Shown here one piece after another: positions 12,452-23,970 of a stretch of 64,000 bases of DNA. The stretch comes from Coprinus comatus (lineage: Eukaryota > Basidiomycota > Agaricomycetes > Agaricales > Agaricaceae): contig JAWPGT010000029.1 of NCBI GenBank assembly GCA_034638255.1, positions 124,001 through 188,000 of the forward strand. Reading direction: 5' to 3'. Made by a program: the position numbers and the translations under genes. Under the pieces are notes generated by a model. That model searched no databases. It had not been told where the DNA came from and saw only the letters and a program-made list of their open reading frames with translations. Each line of letters opens with the position of its first letter. The stretch's first letter is position 1.

Positions 12452-13067
12452 ATGAAGGTTAATTCACTCCTCACGATCCCTCTCACTCAGTAACGAATTT
12501 ACTAACCCAAAAAAATACAACTCTTCACGTACCTAGTTCATCAACATACTCACCAACCTCACCATACTCTCCAGCATGACCCTACTCTCAATGGGTAGTG
12601 GTACACCATTAACTCAAGCTCAAGCCCAATCCCGCTTAACTTCAAACAGTATAACCGCCTCATCATCAGGTGGTTGTACCACACGTACCTCATCATCATG
12701 TACCTCATATGAAGGTATATTATCAGGAACAGTAGATGGAGTTATTACTTTAAAAAATGCATCGGGTTCTTCTTCACTTATAATTACTGGTGGAACTGAA
12801 GTTGGTCATGCTTCTGGAACTTTTTCTCATTCAAGGGGTTTAAGGTTGATGTTAGACATGCTACGGTTTTGGATGGGTATATTAAGAATACTTTTGCTAA
12901 GATTGAGGATAGAGGTGATGGGTTTCCGCAGTGGCAGGCTGCTAGTGGGAATCTGTATTGTGTAAGTGGTTTTTTTGGTTTTGTTTTTCGATTTGGTTTT
13001 GGGATGATTATATTAATGATGTTTTTTTTAGGACGAGGGGTCTCATTGGGATATAACGTTTTTCTAG
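12452..13067 (+). pseudogene. Secreted M15-like (D-Ala-D-Ala peptidase-like) protein with a one-base frame break
   Basis: Three exons fit: 12452-12489, 12575-12961 (intron 1 contains TACTAAC) and 13032-13067. The N-terminus is short and hydrophobic (MKVNSLLTIPL) and followed by a Thr/Ser/Gln stretch, so a signal peptide is likely. The domain begins CTSYEGILSGTVDGVI, continues with GGTEVGHASGTFSHS and ends EGSHWDITFF. The H-x-x-G-x-x-x-D (HSRGFKVD) and SHWD motifs match the metal-ligand layout of M15/VanY-type peptidases, an inference from motif spacing. Near 12833-12838 the frame slips by one base: SHSRG is in one frame and FKVDVRHATVLDGY in the next. A 35-nt intron would repair the frame but would delete the His motif, so I read this as a real break or an assembly error. 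Similar domains occur in secreted proteins of actinobacteria and fungi, to my recollection. Confidence 0.6.
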
Positions 13068-13675
13068 TTATACGATGTCACTGTAGCTTGGGCAGTTGTC
13101 AGTGTTCTCGTCTTGGGCGGAAGAAGTCCCACACGCACTAGTTTACAGAATACTATATCAACCTTGAACCGAGTCCTGACATTGGAGTAAACAGTGGCTC
13201 TTTAAAAAAGAGTGTTCCACTGAGATCAGTAGGGAAAATCCTCACAAAATTTTACTACTTGCTCTTAGGAATGAGGGTATCAAAATTGGTTGTCGTTATC
13301 AAGATACAAGATTCGAAGATAACGTATCACTGAAATTTAGTTTTTTTAGATTAATATGTACATGAAAATATAGGACATTTCCAACAAGGTTTGAGAGTGA
13401 CTGCTTATCGCTAGTATCGTCGTGGACCACGTGAAGGATCCAAAGGGAAGGGAAATACCAATACCTCGTGCCTGACAGCCGTTACCAGACGGTTTTGTGG
13501 TCTCAAAAACCACGTGGAGCAAAATGGATGTTATCACTCGTGTTGTGGTGCCATATATATGTTTGTGGTTGCGGTTGCTAATTTAATTTTGGTTTCTAGA
13601 TACGCTACTTCAAGGGATATACTCCATATGACGAGCACAAATTGTAAAAAAAAAATCATCTGCGAAGCGTTCAAG
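13068..13675. other. Intergenic, no gene seen
   Basis: Lies between the metallopeptidase-like gene and the tRNA. No frame with protein-like composition. Two CACGTG-type hexamers (near 13425 and 13510) are present but unremarkable. Confidence 0.35.
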
Positions 13676-13747
13676 TTCGAGTACGGGGAATCGAACCCCG
13701 AGCTACCGCGTGAAAGGCGGTAATGTTAGCCGTTACACCATACTCGA
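13676..13747 (-). tRNA. tRNA-Glu (anticodon TTC), intronless
   Basis: The minus strand folds as a standard cloverleaf of 72 nt. The acceptor stem TCGAGTA pairs perfectly with TACTCGA, with discriminator A. The anticodon arm has a seven-base loop CTTTCAC (anticodon TTC, decoding GAA), and the T-arm contains GGTTCGATT. No intron and no encoded CCA, as expected for a nuclear tRNA. The B-box GGTTCGATTCC is intact. Confidence 0.95.
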
Positions 13748-14089
13748 CTGATTGATTACTTAAGCCTATGGAACTGGCACCGGAACGAGGACTCCTGAAT
13801 TCTCTTCACAGAACGATGAATGTTTGGATGGTCAAGTCCATCTCTGACCTTGTACTGAAATTTCAGCTATTGCAGGTACGTATCTGGAGCCCACACGTGC
13901 GTCTCCGAGGTGCTATGATGACAATGCGGGTGTTTGATTGGGTACTTATCAATTATATCATTAGCTCCCCCCGCTTACGCTCTCCTAAGCGATTGTAGCT
14001 CTCCTCCTCGTCACGCGGCTCGGATCTCACCCGCCGCACTTAAAATGCAACTATTTTGAGCGTCTATTGGTCCTTCACCTTACCCCACA
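13748..14089. other. Upstream region of the lysine-pathway gene
   Basis: No gene. The last 60 bases before the ATG are pyrimidine-rich, as in a fungal leader. Confidence 0.35.
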
Positions 14090-17000
14090 ATGAAACCTAC
14101 CAAGCGAGCCCTCCAAAAGTTGACCCTAGGACTACGTCGGGAAGATCCAAAGCGTATCTGGGAACGACGGGCACCTATAACTCCTGATGCTGTACATCAG
14201 CTTGTTCAAGAGGATGGAGTCCAAGTATTGGTTGAACCATGCGAACGACGCGTCTTCTCCACCGGAGAATATGAAAAGGTCAGACCAACCCTCTGCCAAC
14301 GTCAACTCCTCAACCTTACAAGTACTGTCTATAGGCTGGGGCAAAGATAAGCAAGTCGCTGGAACACGCCCATGTTACAATCGGAATCAAAGAAACCCCC
14401 ATGGAAGACTTGGCACGACAGCGTTCTCCTGTTCGTTTGTCCACTGTCGATGGGGCTATTCCCCGTACCCATGTCATGTTCTCACATACAGCCAAAGGCC
14501 AACCATACAACACTGGCCTACTCTCTCAATTCGCTACCCCGCTAGACACCAAAACCAAACCATCGTCAAGTGACTGGGAGGGTGATCTTGGTCAATGGCC
14601 TACGTTGATTGACTATGAACTATTGACAAATGAAGAGGGAAAGAGAACTGTAGGCTTTGGGTGGTTTGCCGGCGGTACGTTATAATTAGTTTTCGACATC
14701 CCGACAATATAGGGGCTAAACTGTGCTCACCGTAGTCGCCGGTGTACTTGAATCACTCTCCGCTATGGCACACGCCCACCTCGAGCTTGGCATTGCATCT
14801 CCTTTCCTCGTGAGTACACTAACAAACAACGACCCCTTTCTTGTTTTTCGTTATCGTCTGTTCCTCTTGTCAAATCCGAGATAAGACAAGGTCTTTTTGC
14901 ATTAAACCCTAACCCCAGTATATACTTCTCCTAACCCTACTGACTCCTGCATACAGTATACACCACGTCCTCACACTCTACCTTCCCTTGAACAACTACG
15001 TGCATCCCTTCGTGAAGTAGGTCTATGGATATCCACTCAGGGGACTCCGAAGGCTTTAGGTCCGGTGGTCATCTGCGTCACCGGGTAGGTTAATTCTCAT
15101 CAACTTTACTCTTGGCTGACGTTCGTACCTATTCTTAGGACGGGTAATGTGGCCCGTGGCAGTTTGTCTATGCTTCAAGAATTACCGCTCAAGAACGTTA
15201 GCGTACAAGAATTGGATGCACTTGTTCGATCCAATGGTAAGTGAACTATTGTTAGTACATAACGAATATTCATGGAAATCGTTTAATGGAACAGAGTATG
15301 ACAATACCAAGGCAAGTTGTTAAAAAGAAACAATGGGAATTGGCGAATCATGTATAACTAAGTGAATTCGACAGATATACCTCGTTCATGCTAAATCTGA
15401 AGATTACTTTGTGAGAAAAGATGGAAAGGTTTTCGATCGTCAAGACTATTACACAAATCCTAGTGAATGGGAAAGTGTCTTTGGTGAACGTGTAAGTTAA
15501 CTTCTATTTCACTATCTTTCATTGTAATTACTTACGATATCATCTAGGTAATGCCCTATGTAACTCTTCTCATTAATGGTACGGGTTGGTCAACAGGCTT
15601 CCCTCGTCTATTGACTACTGTACAACTGGCTGGAGCAATTTCGAAAGCTCAAGCCCTTGATTTACCTGGTGCTATCACGAGAGGGAAATGTATAGGAGAC
15701 ATTAGCTGTGACATTGAGGTATACTTTTTTTTTTTCTTCCTGGGATTATCTTTCTGACTTTTTGTTGTAGGGAGGTTTGGAGTTCCTTGAACGATCAACA
15801 ACATTATCGGAACCTACCTACAAATTCTCTGCATCAAATTCTAGTGGAGAGGTCACTATGATGTCGGTTGACATTCTACCTTCAGCATTACCGTTAGACG
15901 CTTCGAATCATTTCTCGAAGGAGTTCTTACCATACTTGCGTACATTACTACATAAAGTTAGTAATGGCTCGACAAAGAGGAAGGAAGCACATAATGAAAG
16001 TATGATAATGCTTTGGAACGAGCAACGATTGCTTCTGGTGGTAGATTGAAGAAGAAACATCGATGGTTACAAGGAAATGTGGATAATTGGCATCAAACGA
16101 ATAATCATGCAAGGACGGTGCATACACCTAGTGCTTCAGTAGGAGGAAAGAAGAAAAGAGTACTTTTGTTGGGTAGTGGAATGGTTGCTGGACCTGCAGT
16201 TGAGGAGATTACGAAGAGGGGTGATGTAGAACTTATCGTTGGTCAGTTTCCGTCCTCGTTTTAGTATAATGGGAAGTGTATACTGACATTTCGTACTCGA
16301 TATCTGATAGCTGGTAATATGTTGGGTGAACTACAAGAATTGACGACACGATATGGACAAACACATGGGAATATCAAATATAGAATCATTGATGTTTCAC
16401 TACGTGAAACGTATGAACATTTGATCAAGGAATCAGATGTTGTGATCAGGTACGTGGTTATTACTTGAGAGAAAAAAGTAAAAATTGTTGACGAACTTTT
16501 TTTTTTTGGATAGCTTGTTACCTGCTGCTTTCCACGTAACTGCCGCAGAGATGTGTATTGCAAATGGAAAACACCTCGTCACAGCTTCGTACATTTCGAG
16601 GATATGCGAAAACTACATGATCGGTATGTCCATTTTTCTTTTTTTCTTGGATTTCCCCTTCGCTTCCCGAATTCTGAATCGTAATATTCATATATTAGAG
16701 CCCTACAAGCTGATGTTTTGCTATTGAATGAAATTGGACTGGACCCTGGAATTGATCATTGCTCCGCTATCTCTATGCTAGAGGATTTAAAAGCCAAAGG
16801 CAGAGATGTCGTATCGTTCACTTCGTTTTGTGGAGGTTTACCCGCTCCTGATTCGATTTATGATGGGAATACTAAGACGCCTGTACCTCTCAAGTATAAA
16901 TTCAGTTGGAGTCCAGTCGGTGTGTTGAGAGCTGCAAATAACGGTGTTAGGTATTTACTTGGTGGACGGGTGCGTTTCTTTTCATTGGCGTATTTATAAA

Positions 17001-18040
17001 ATGGTGATAATGAATTCTTAACATTGGTTTTTTTTTTCTTTGAAAAAAAAAGGTTGTACACCTTCCTGGAGAAGATTTATTACGTTCTGGATTCCCTCGA
17101 TTGCCTATTCCACTTATGCAAGGTGTTGAATTGGAAGGTATTCCTAATAGAGATAGTTTGCCGTATAGAGATACATATGGTCTTCAAAATTCGGAATCGT
17201 TACGAACTATAGTTCGTGGAACACTTCGGTACGTTTTAAGATTTTTTCACATTTTTCTAAAAACATTTAAATTGATCACTCGGGAAACCATGTAATACCT
17301 TTTTTTTCTTATACAGATATCCAGGATTTTGTTCTTTAATGCAATCATTCAAAAACGTCGGATTACTTGAAGACACTCAAAAAATCACAATCGATTCTTG
17401 GGGTGCCCTTTTACCTAAATCACTAGGACTCAAACTTCGAAAATCTTGTGGTTTTGATGTGGATATGAATAATAGAGGAATGGAAAGTCTTTTGAAAGAA
17501 GTTGTACCTTGGGATGATCCTTTAGGTGAAAAATTTCCAGAAACTTTGATTGCTTTAGAATGGCTAGGTCTTTGGTCCGTTTCAAATTCACGTTCATCTA
17601 CACCAATGCCTAAACCACCATCTATTCCACATACACCATTGGAATTGTTCGCTATGGTACTTGGATATAAATTACAATATGCGAAGGAGGAAAGGGATAT
17701 GGTTGTTTTGTCTCATGAAGTTATTGTTTCTGTTCCGGGCTTGAAGAAAGAAGAGGAGGTACATAGATCGACTTTGATTGCGTTTGGAAATGATTCTGGA
17801 TCGGCTATGGCTAGAACTGTTGGACTTCCGGTAGCTTTTGCTGCTTTAGATGTGTTGGATGGGAAAGTTAAGTTGAGAGGTGTTAGTGGACCTGGTGAAA
17901 AGGAGGTTTATGAAGGTGTTTTGGTCAAGTTGGAAGAATGTGGATTGGGAATGAAGGAGAGTATGGAAGTTGTTAGTTGTGGCGATGGTAAGAAAGGGAA
18001 AGGAACTGTTGAAGAGAGTTTGAGTTTGAGTTCGGTTTGA
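14090..18040 (+). CDS. Bifunctional lysine-ketoglutarate reductase / saccharopine dehydrogenase (AASS type)
   Basis: Fifteen exons, all in phase, give 992 aa: 14090-14278, 14335-14674, 14736-14809, 14957-15084, 15139-15236, 15295-15311, 15375-15491, 15548-15718, 15771-15956, 16001-16241, 16311-16449, 16514-16623, 16701-16969, 17053-17228 and 17317-18040. The N-terminal half is the alanine-dehydrogenase/Lys1-like reductase (LGLRREDPKRIWERRAPI; VTIGIKETPMEDL; FGWFAGVAGVLESL). The C-terminal half is the saccharopine dehydrogenase, with the Rossmann start KKRVLLLGSGMVAGPAVEE, NEIGLDPGIDH and SFCGGLPAP. Animal and plant enzymes of this fused type degrade lysine to aminoadipate semialdehyde; yeasts use separate Lys1 and Lys9 to make lysine, so direction here is uncertain. 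Oddities are a 17-nt exon followed by a GC-AG intron, and a 44-nt intron (15957-16000) without which the frame breaks. No mitochondrial targeting sequence is obvious. Confidence 0.92.
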
Positions 18041-18362
18041 AGGAATGGAGAGATGAATTCATTTCCATGATGCGTTAATACCCGGATTTTGTTTTGTAAT
18101 ATATTCAATATTCTTGCCATTTGGCTTACATGGTTATTCCTGTATTGTACATAGCACATTACCCACAATGACTCATCGCATTTTTCTTACTTGTCTTCGC
18201 GATTTGAATATAATAGATATGGAGGCCGGTCCGTAAAGAATTTGAACGTCCCCATGATTCATGAAAACACCGATGAAATTCCGTTTAGTTATATCAATTC
18301 CCATTCCCCAAGTGATTTTACCTCCTTTCCTCTCCTATCACCTATCAAAAATCTAAATCGTC

Positions 18363-20154
18363 ATGCCAGAACTTCGTGTCCAAGGAAAACAGTTGGTAAA
18401 CTCTAAAGGAGAAGTAGTGTTATTAAGAGGAGCGGGATTAGGTGGATGGATGTTGTACGTGCAGTATTTTGTTTCGACGTCACTTACCAATATATTTGTT
18501 AACTAATTGGAACGCAGGATGGAGAATTTTATATCAGGTTTTCCTGGTTGTGAATTCCAAATAAGAGAGAAACTTGATGAAGTGATTGGATCTGAGAAAG
18601 CTGAATTCTTCTTTGATAAGGTATGTAGTCTCTTTTTCGTCATATAATGTGCTACTATTATATATGGGATTTGGTTTGTGCTGACGTTTTTGCGTTTGCT
18701 ATGAATTATCAGTTTTTGGAGTATTTCTTTACGGAACAGGATGCTCGTTATATTTCATCACTCGGATTGAATTGTTTACGTGTTGCTTTCAGTTATAAAC
18801 ATTTTGAAGGTGAGATCTTGAGAGATCCCGAAGTCTCAGAAACGAATGCTGACTTTTTTTTTTTTTTTTTTCAAAAGACGATATGAATCCACGCCAATTT
18901 ATAACCAAAAATCTCCATCACCTAACCAACATGATATCCCTCTGCGCACGTCATCAAATCTATATCATTCTAGACTTACACGCACTTCCAGGTGGTCAAT
19001 CAGGTGGATGGCATTGTAATTCTGGTACTCACTTACAATCGTTCTTCAAACATAAAGACTTTCAAGATCGTGTTGTTTGGTTATGGAAAGAACTTTCGAA
19101 AATATTTTCGAATCCTAAAACTGAACAAGAAAAGGAAGATTGGAAGTGGATTGCTGGGTATAATTTGATTAATGAACCTGCGGATCCTAGTGGAGGAAAG
19201 GTTTTGGTTGACGTTTACGATAGTATTATTCAAGGTATTAGAGAAGCTGAAGGGAAAGGAGGAAATGGGAAAATTGTGTTTTTGGATGGGAATTCATTTG
19301 CTACTGATTTTACTAATTTTCCTGAAGATCCGTTAAGGAGATGGGGAAGTAATACTGTGTTTTCGATACATGATTATTCGACTTATGGATTCCCGAATCC
19401 ACCTGGAGGAGATGAATATGAAGGAAGGGATGATCAGAAGGAAAAGATGTTGCAGAGCTATTTAAGAAAGAGGAAATGGATGGATGAGAGACCTGGTGGA
19501 GGGTTATGTGTATGGAATGGTGAATGGGGTCCGGTTTATGCGAGAAAGCAATATGATGGGGAAGGATGGGAAGATATTAATAAAAGGAGGATGAGAGTGC
19601 TGAAGGAACAGTTGGGAATCTATGATAAGGTGCGCTGTGACAAGAATAGGTTTCATGTAGTATTAGTCTGCGACGGTATTAACAGAAAGGTCTAGGATCA
19701 ACTAAGCTGGTCGATCTGGTTATACAAAGATATTGGTTTCCAAGGAATGGTTTATGTATCCCCTTCTTCCAAGTACATTTCCCATTTCGATCCTTTCCTC
19801 AAACGCAAGCACAGACTTGCAGTTGATGCTTGGGGAAAGGATGATACACATGTGAAGCATATATACAAACCTATATCCGACCTCATTCGATCTGCCGTTT
19901 CAGAAAATCCGGCAAAATTGAAACTGTATCCACCACATTGGAGTGTAGAGGAACGTACTACCAGAATTGCACGTACCATGTTGGTGGCAGAATTCCTGGT
20001 GGCAGAATGGGCGGATATGTTTCTTGGTTTGGACTTTAATGGACTGGATGAGCTTGCGAGGAGTTTCCATTGGGATAATTGTTTGCAACGGGAGGAGCTC
20101 AATGAGGTTCTACGGGAACATGCTAGTTTTTTGTCGTCGCCGTTGAAGGTATAG
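18363..20154 (+). CDS. Glycoside hydrolase family 5 glucanase-like enzyme, 500 aa, no signal peptide
   Basis: Five exons (18363-18454, 18518-18620, 18713-18809, 18878-19629, 19696-20154), all in phase. Begins MPELRVQGKQLVNSKGE, then RGAGLGGW as in GH5 enzymes. The acid/base Glu is in LINEPAD (about residue 197) and the nucleophile Glu in WNGEWGPVY (about residue 313). LDLHALPGGQSGGWHCNSG and HDYSTYGFP are also typical of the clan A barrel. Homologues hydrolyse beta-glucans or related beta-glycosides; the subfamily and substrate cannot be fixed by eye. The lack of a signal peptide or membrane anchor points to an intracellular enzyme, unlike the secreted exo-glucanases of fungi. A C-terminal 150-residue extension follows the barrel. 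It starts 322 bp after the stop of the lysine-pathway gene, on the same strand. Confidence 0.88.
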
Positions 20155-21087
20155 TTGGTTTTTGGTATCGCTACTTCACACTGCTGCTTCATCTCGAGTA
20201 TCGGGTTTACGTTGAAATGTACTATTGGTAACCGCTGCCACAGCATTGAGAATGTGAATGTATGTTCAATGGTAAAAGCGTCTGACTTGACATTTCATTT
20301 CATGTGGATCCAACAAGTGAGTCCCGCGTCCCAACGCCAGCGAATCCCTCATTTCATAAGTGACTTACAAAGAGTGGTTGGTTTTTATATTATTTTTAAA
20401 AACGCATCGTTGATCTGTGTTTCAGAAGAAAAAATAAGCGAAGCGCTGAGGCAAGTATCATACAAGCCTCACTGGAACGCTGGGGAGCTTAACAACCAAT
20501 GCTATGACCCCGTTTACTCAAACCAGGTTGCGATAACGATCTCATTTTGCATGACCCATTGCTGGTCTCTTTGGTTCTAGTTTGGGCTAGCGCTTCTTTC
20601 CCCGCGGAATATCAATGAATTAAACTCCGACATTAAGTATATATCAATACCGACGCACCGACAGAAGAATTGATCACCGGTCTAACCCGTTTCATCACCA
20701 TCAGACCTTCAGAAGAAGAATATGAGGTGCAGTAGCAAGTCCATTCCGGATGGGGAGCGTAGACTCCATTACTCCTCACTACCTTGGAGATGAGACCATC
20801 AACGTAACGAACCTGAATTTGATATATTATGACACTCATGTAAAGGTGAGGTTGTAGGAACTCGTGCATCTGATACAAATTCGAGTCCTAGTACGTCTCG
20901 CTTTATTGTGATTTTGAAGATCACGGACTGATGAATTTTTTGTCTATATAGCGTTTAGGAAAACAGGCTGGTACTGTACCTTCCGTGCGGGTCCATTGGT
21001 CCATCTTGCTGTAGCTCTCTCAAGTCTGGTCCTTGAGAACTCTCTCCATCGTTCCCCTCTTAGTAGTCTTGACGTCTACAGAGAATC
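20155..21087. other. Intergenic, one doubtful minus-strand frame
   Basis: Mostly featureless. A minus-strand frame of about 77 aa from an internal ATG near 20867 to 20633 reads fairly protein-like (VRYVDGLISKVVRSNGVY), but nothing else supports it. The right end is the leader of the next gene. Confidence 0.3.
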
Positions 21088-23085
21088 ATGGGGAAAAGGG
21101 ATTCACTCCTTTACTTGGACAATCTCGACTCTCCGATATTATCACCAACAATAAATTCAAGTTCTACAGAAAGGTTCAAAGATGACATTCCTCCTAGCGC
21201 ACTCGCTGAACGTATCTTCAATGACCCCGGAGCTTGGGAAATTTCTCCTTATTTTGAAACTGGAAACACAGTTGACGATTTATCTGTAATGCATTTTGAG
21301 CAAGAGATGGATTGGTTGGAAATGGAGACGAGGAAGCCAATGTTGAAGACTCATAGTCCTCAAGATACTGTCAACCACAGCGACGTTGTACCATGGGCAC
21401 CGAAACCCCACACGGTTGTTTTGTCTGGCGAAGCACAAATACGTGATCCAACTCAGGAAGAAGAGTACGCCAGGGGTATGAGGCCTATTTCACTCTCTGG
21501 AATTTTTAACTTCAATAGCTCGGACGTCAGAGAACATATGGAAGATGAAAAAGTTAGGGAACGAAGCATTCTTGAGACAGTAATGTCCCCTCCAATGTCT
21601 TCGTACTCTTCCTCTTCCTCCAGTAATAGCGACTCAAGTACCAGTACCCAGGCTTTACACTTGTACTCACATCAACCACCAACTCTTCCACTTCGTGTAG
21701 TAGATCCTATCACGTCCCTGATGACTCCCTGTATCCTTTCGTCCTCACTCACCTCTCCATTCAACGTCTACTCTGCATCTGCAACGCTCAGTTTCCTGGA
21801 ATGGAATGGCATATATCCCGAATCTCCCATGGTCAGTCAAATCAGCAATGTGCTCGGCTTTGGTCTTCAGCTCGACGACCATGATCAGGTTACCTCTATA
21901 TCAGGGGTTCCACGCACACCTGTTCCGGGGAACGCACTTGGCTTATCAAGTCTATCACAGGAAATTAGCGACACGTCTGTAGCGCCCAAATCTTTGGAAA
22001 AAGAAAAGCCAGAAATCAATTTCAACGGTGCACAGACGACTGTTAGCGTTCCGGAACCCATCAACGAAGGCAAAGGATTACCGTCGACACCTACTCCCAG
22101 TGCCAATGCTTCCGTTTTCGAGGTTCCGTCTTTGCCCAAGCGTGATAATTCAACCCTTCCACAAACACCACCTCGTTCTCACGTTAATCAAGTTGACCTT
22201 TTTAACACCTGTAACTCGGTATCAGCGTCAACGACATCGATATCTTCTCCATCAAATTCAAATTCAAACCACATCACTCGTCGGTTACCTTCGCTTCCAA
22301 TGAATATTTCTATGACTCCTACATTGATCACCGGAAGATCGCTGAAGCTGAAGCCAAGGACACCTTACACTGGGAGCACCAATACAACCGGAACCAGTGA
22401 AGACATGGTGATTTACACACCACCTTACACGAGTATCACTAGACCGATGCCAACGCCTGAACATCATCGTCCTTCACCACCATCATCAACATCAACTCAT
22501 CATTCTTCTAACTGTAACTCTGACACCTCAGGCCGTTTCTCTTCAACTTCATACATCGCAAAGGAAAATAGATGTGGGAATGGATTGAACGAAAATGGTG
22601 CAAATTTGGAAAGGACTAGTTCAACTCCAAATCGATCATTGAAATCTCAATATCGAGTTCGTGCTCGTACACGTCCTCGTCGTAATTTCAGTGGTGGAAC
22701 GGAAGGCTTTATTTCTGCTCGTGAGTATACTAGTAGCTATGTTTATGGTCATAAGAGGGATATATTATCATCGAAATCGACATCTGGATCTGGTTTCAAA
22801 GAATTATCACCTGTACCTGTGGGACCGAGAGAGAGGAAAGGGAGTGCTGGTTTGGGTACACCTACACGAAGTTCATCTGGGGTAGTGAATAAGGATTATT
22901 GGGCAGGGATTGGTACTGCGACTGTCAATGGGGGTGAGATTGGGAGTGCAGAAGTAGATGGAACGTCAAAAAATGAGGATGAGAAGGAAACTGAAATTGG
23001 AAAGGGAGTGCTTGGCGTAAATGAGAGTTATGTACGTCAATGGGTCGCGGCGAATGGCTATTTTACTAGGTTCCCGTTACGCTAA
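21088..23085 (+). CDS. Intronless Ser/Thr/Pro-rich protein, 665 aa, function unknown
   Basis: One uninterrupted frame from ATG at 21088. The first 120 residues are the only ordered-looking part (PPSALAERIFNDPGAWE, MHFEQEMDWLEMETRKP), followed by long Ser, Thr and Pro-rich stretches with many TP and SP dipeptides, consistent with a phosphorylated, mostly disordered regulator. The C-terminus (VNESYVRQWVAANGYFTRF) is again ordered-looking and aromatic. No signal peptide, membrane segment or known domain. Intronless genes are unusual in this window; the 1318-aa gene at 28452-32408 is the other long example. Both may be fast-evolving scaffold proteins, which is only inference. Confidence 0.75.
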   Translation: MGKRDSLLYLDNLDSPILSPTINSSSTERFKDDIPPSALAERIFNDPGAWEISPYFETGNTVDDLSVMHFEQEMDWLEMETRKPMLKTHSPQDTVNHSDVVPWAPKPHTVVLSGEAQIRDPTQEEEYARGMRPISLSGIFNFNSSDVREHMEDEKVRERSILETVMSPPMSSYSSSSSSNSDSSTSTQALHLYSHQPPTLPLRVVDPITSLMTPCILSSSLTSPFNVYSASATLSFLEWNGIYPESPMVSQISNVLGFGLQLDDHDQVTSISGVPRTPVPGNALGLSSLSQEISDTSVAPKSLEKEKPEINFNGAQTTVSVPEPINEGKGLPSTPTPSANASVFEVPSLPKRDNSTLPQTPPRSHVNQVDLFNTCNSVSASTTSISSPSNSNSNHITRRLPSLPMNISMTPTLITGRSLKLKPRTPYTGSTNTTGTSEDMVIYTPPYTSITRPMPTPEHHRPSPPSSTSTHHSSNCNSDTSGRFSSTSYIAKENRCGNGLNENGANLERTSSTPNRSLKSQYRVRARTRPRRNFSGGTEGFISAREYTSSYVYGHKRDILSSKSTSGSGFKELSPVPVGPRERKGSAGLGTPTRSSSGVVNKDYWAGIGTATVNGGEIGSAEVDGTSKNEDEKETEIGKGVLGVNESYVRQWVAANGYFTRFPLR

Positions 23086-23237
23086 AAATGGAGTTGATGG
23101 ACTTGGTCGTTGGTGATACGGACATGTTATTTAAATGATTGTTTTATGAACACTTGTGTCTTGTTTTGGCTCCCACGTTCGTTTTTATATGACATTCATT
23201 CTCCTTTTTGATTTCTTTTACTATAATCAGTAGGACT

Positions 23238-23373
23238 GGTATTATTATTATTTATGTTTGGTATATGGTATATGATAAAATCTTCCCTCCTTACCTCATC
23301 GTTTTTATTATGGCATTATCTATGTTTCGTAGATAGTATGTGGTAGTAAAATTTTCCCTCCTTATCTTCTCTT
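23238..23373. repeat. Imperfect tandem duplication, about 68 bp unit, in a 3' flank
   Basis: Two adjacent copies (about 23238-23303 and 23304-23373) share the order ATTAT, TATGTTT, TAGTATATG-like stretch, and end in TTCCCTCCTTA. They lie downstream of the 665-aa gene, probably in its 3' UTR or just after it. The remaining sequence up to 23970 shows no gene. Confidence 0.45.
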
Positions 23374-23970
23374 CAGAACTTTGTACCATCATATAGAAGG
23401 GAAACGGACTTGCATAATACACAAGTAGTATATAAAAAGTTAAAAACAATAACGACATTTTTAATCATTGTATCAACTTTTATCTCATGGACGAAACGGT
23501 TTGTAAGTATGAAGTGATCCATTTTACCTCAACCAAAATTCTTAACGTTAACGATGGTTTTATGAATCTCTTTTTTTCTCCTTGCTGGAATGCGTTTGGC
23601 TGCCAGGAAACATTAAACGGGGGTATATAAATATAAGGATTAGTGGCGTTTATGCTCAAGCACCAAGTTCGAGAGGCACGTTTCCAATGACCAGACTACA
23701 AGAACGTTTCAGCTCAACGTTAATTGATTGTGGCTGTTTCACTGCCAATGGTCTATCACTGTATATGAGTCGCGAACTCCGATGAGTGCCTGAAGCTTGA
23801 AAATGATACACACAAGATACACATACTATTACATCCTACTACAACTGCTCTACTATAGCTGTTGAATGGAGCGTTCGAGCCCTTGAAAATTCAAACAATT
23901 ACAAATGTACAATTATGAACGAAAAAATGTAAAGACCAAGCCCGACATGATCATGAAACCCCCAAAGACC

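Noticed and set aside
12804..12838. 35-nt GT..AG interval that would restore the M15-like frame
   Set aside because: Splicing it would remove the conserved VGHASGTFSHS motif, so it is unlikely to be a real intron.
14903..14940. CCCTAACCC-like stretch
   Set aside because: Only a few degenerate repeats inside an intron of the lysine gene, not a telomere array.
20633..20867. Minus-strand frame of about 77 aa
   Set aside because: Reads moderately protein-like but has no homology I recognise and could be chance; kept only as a remark on the intergenic region.
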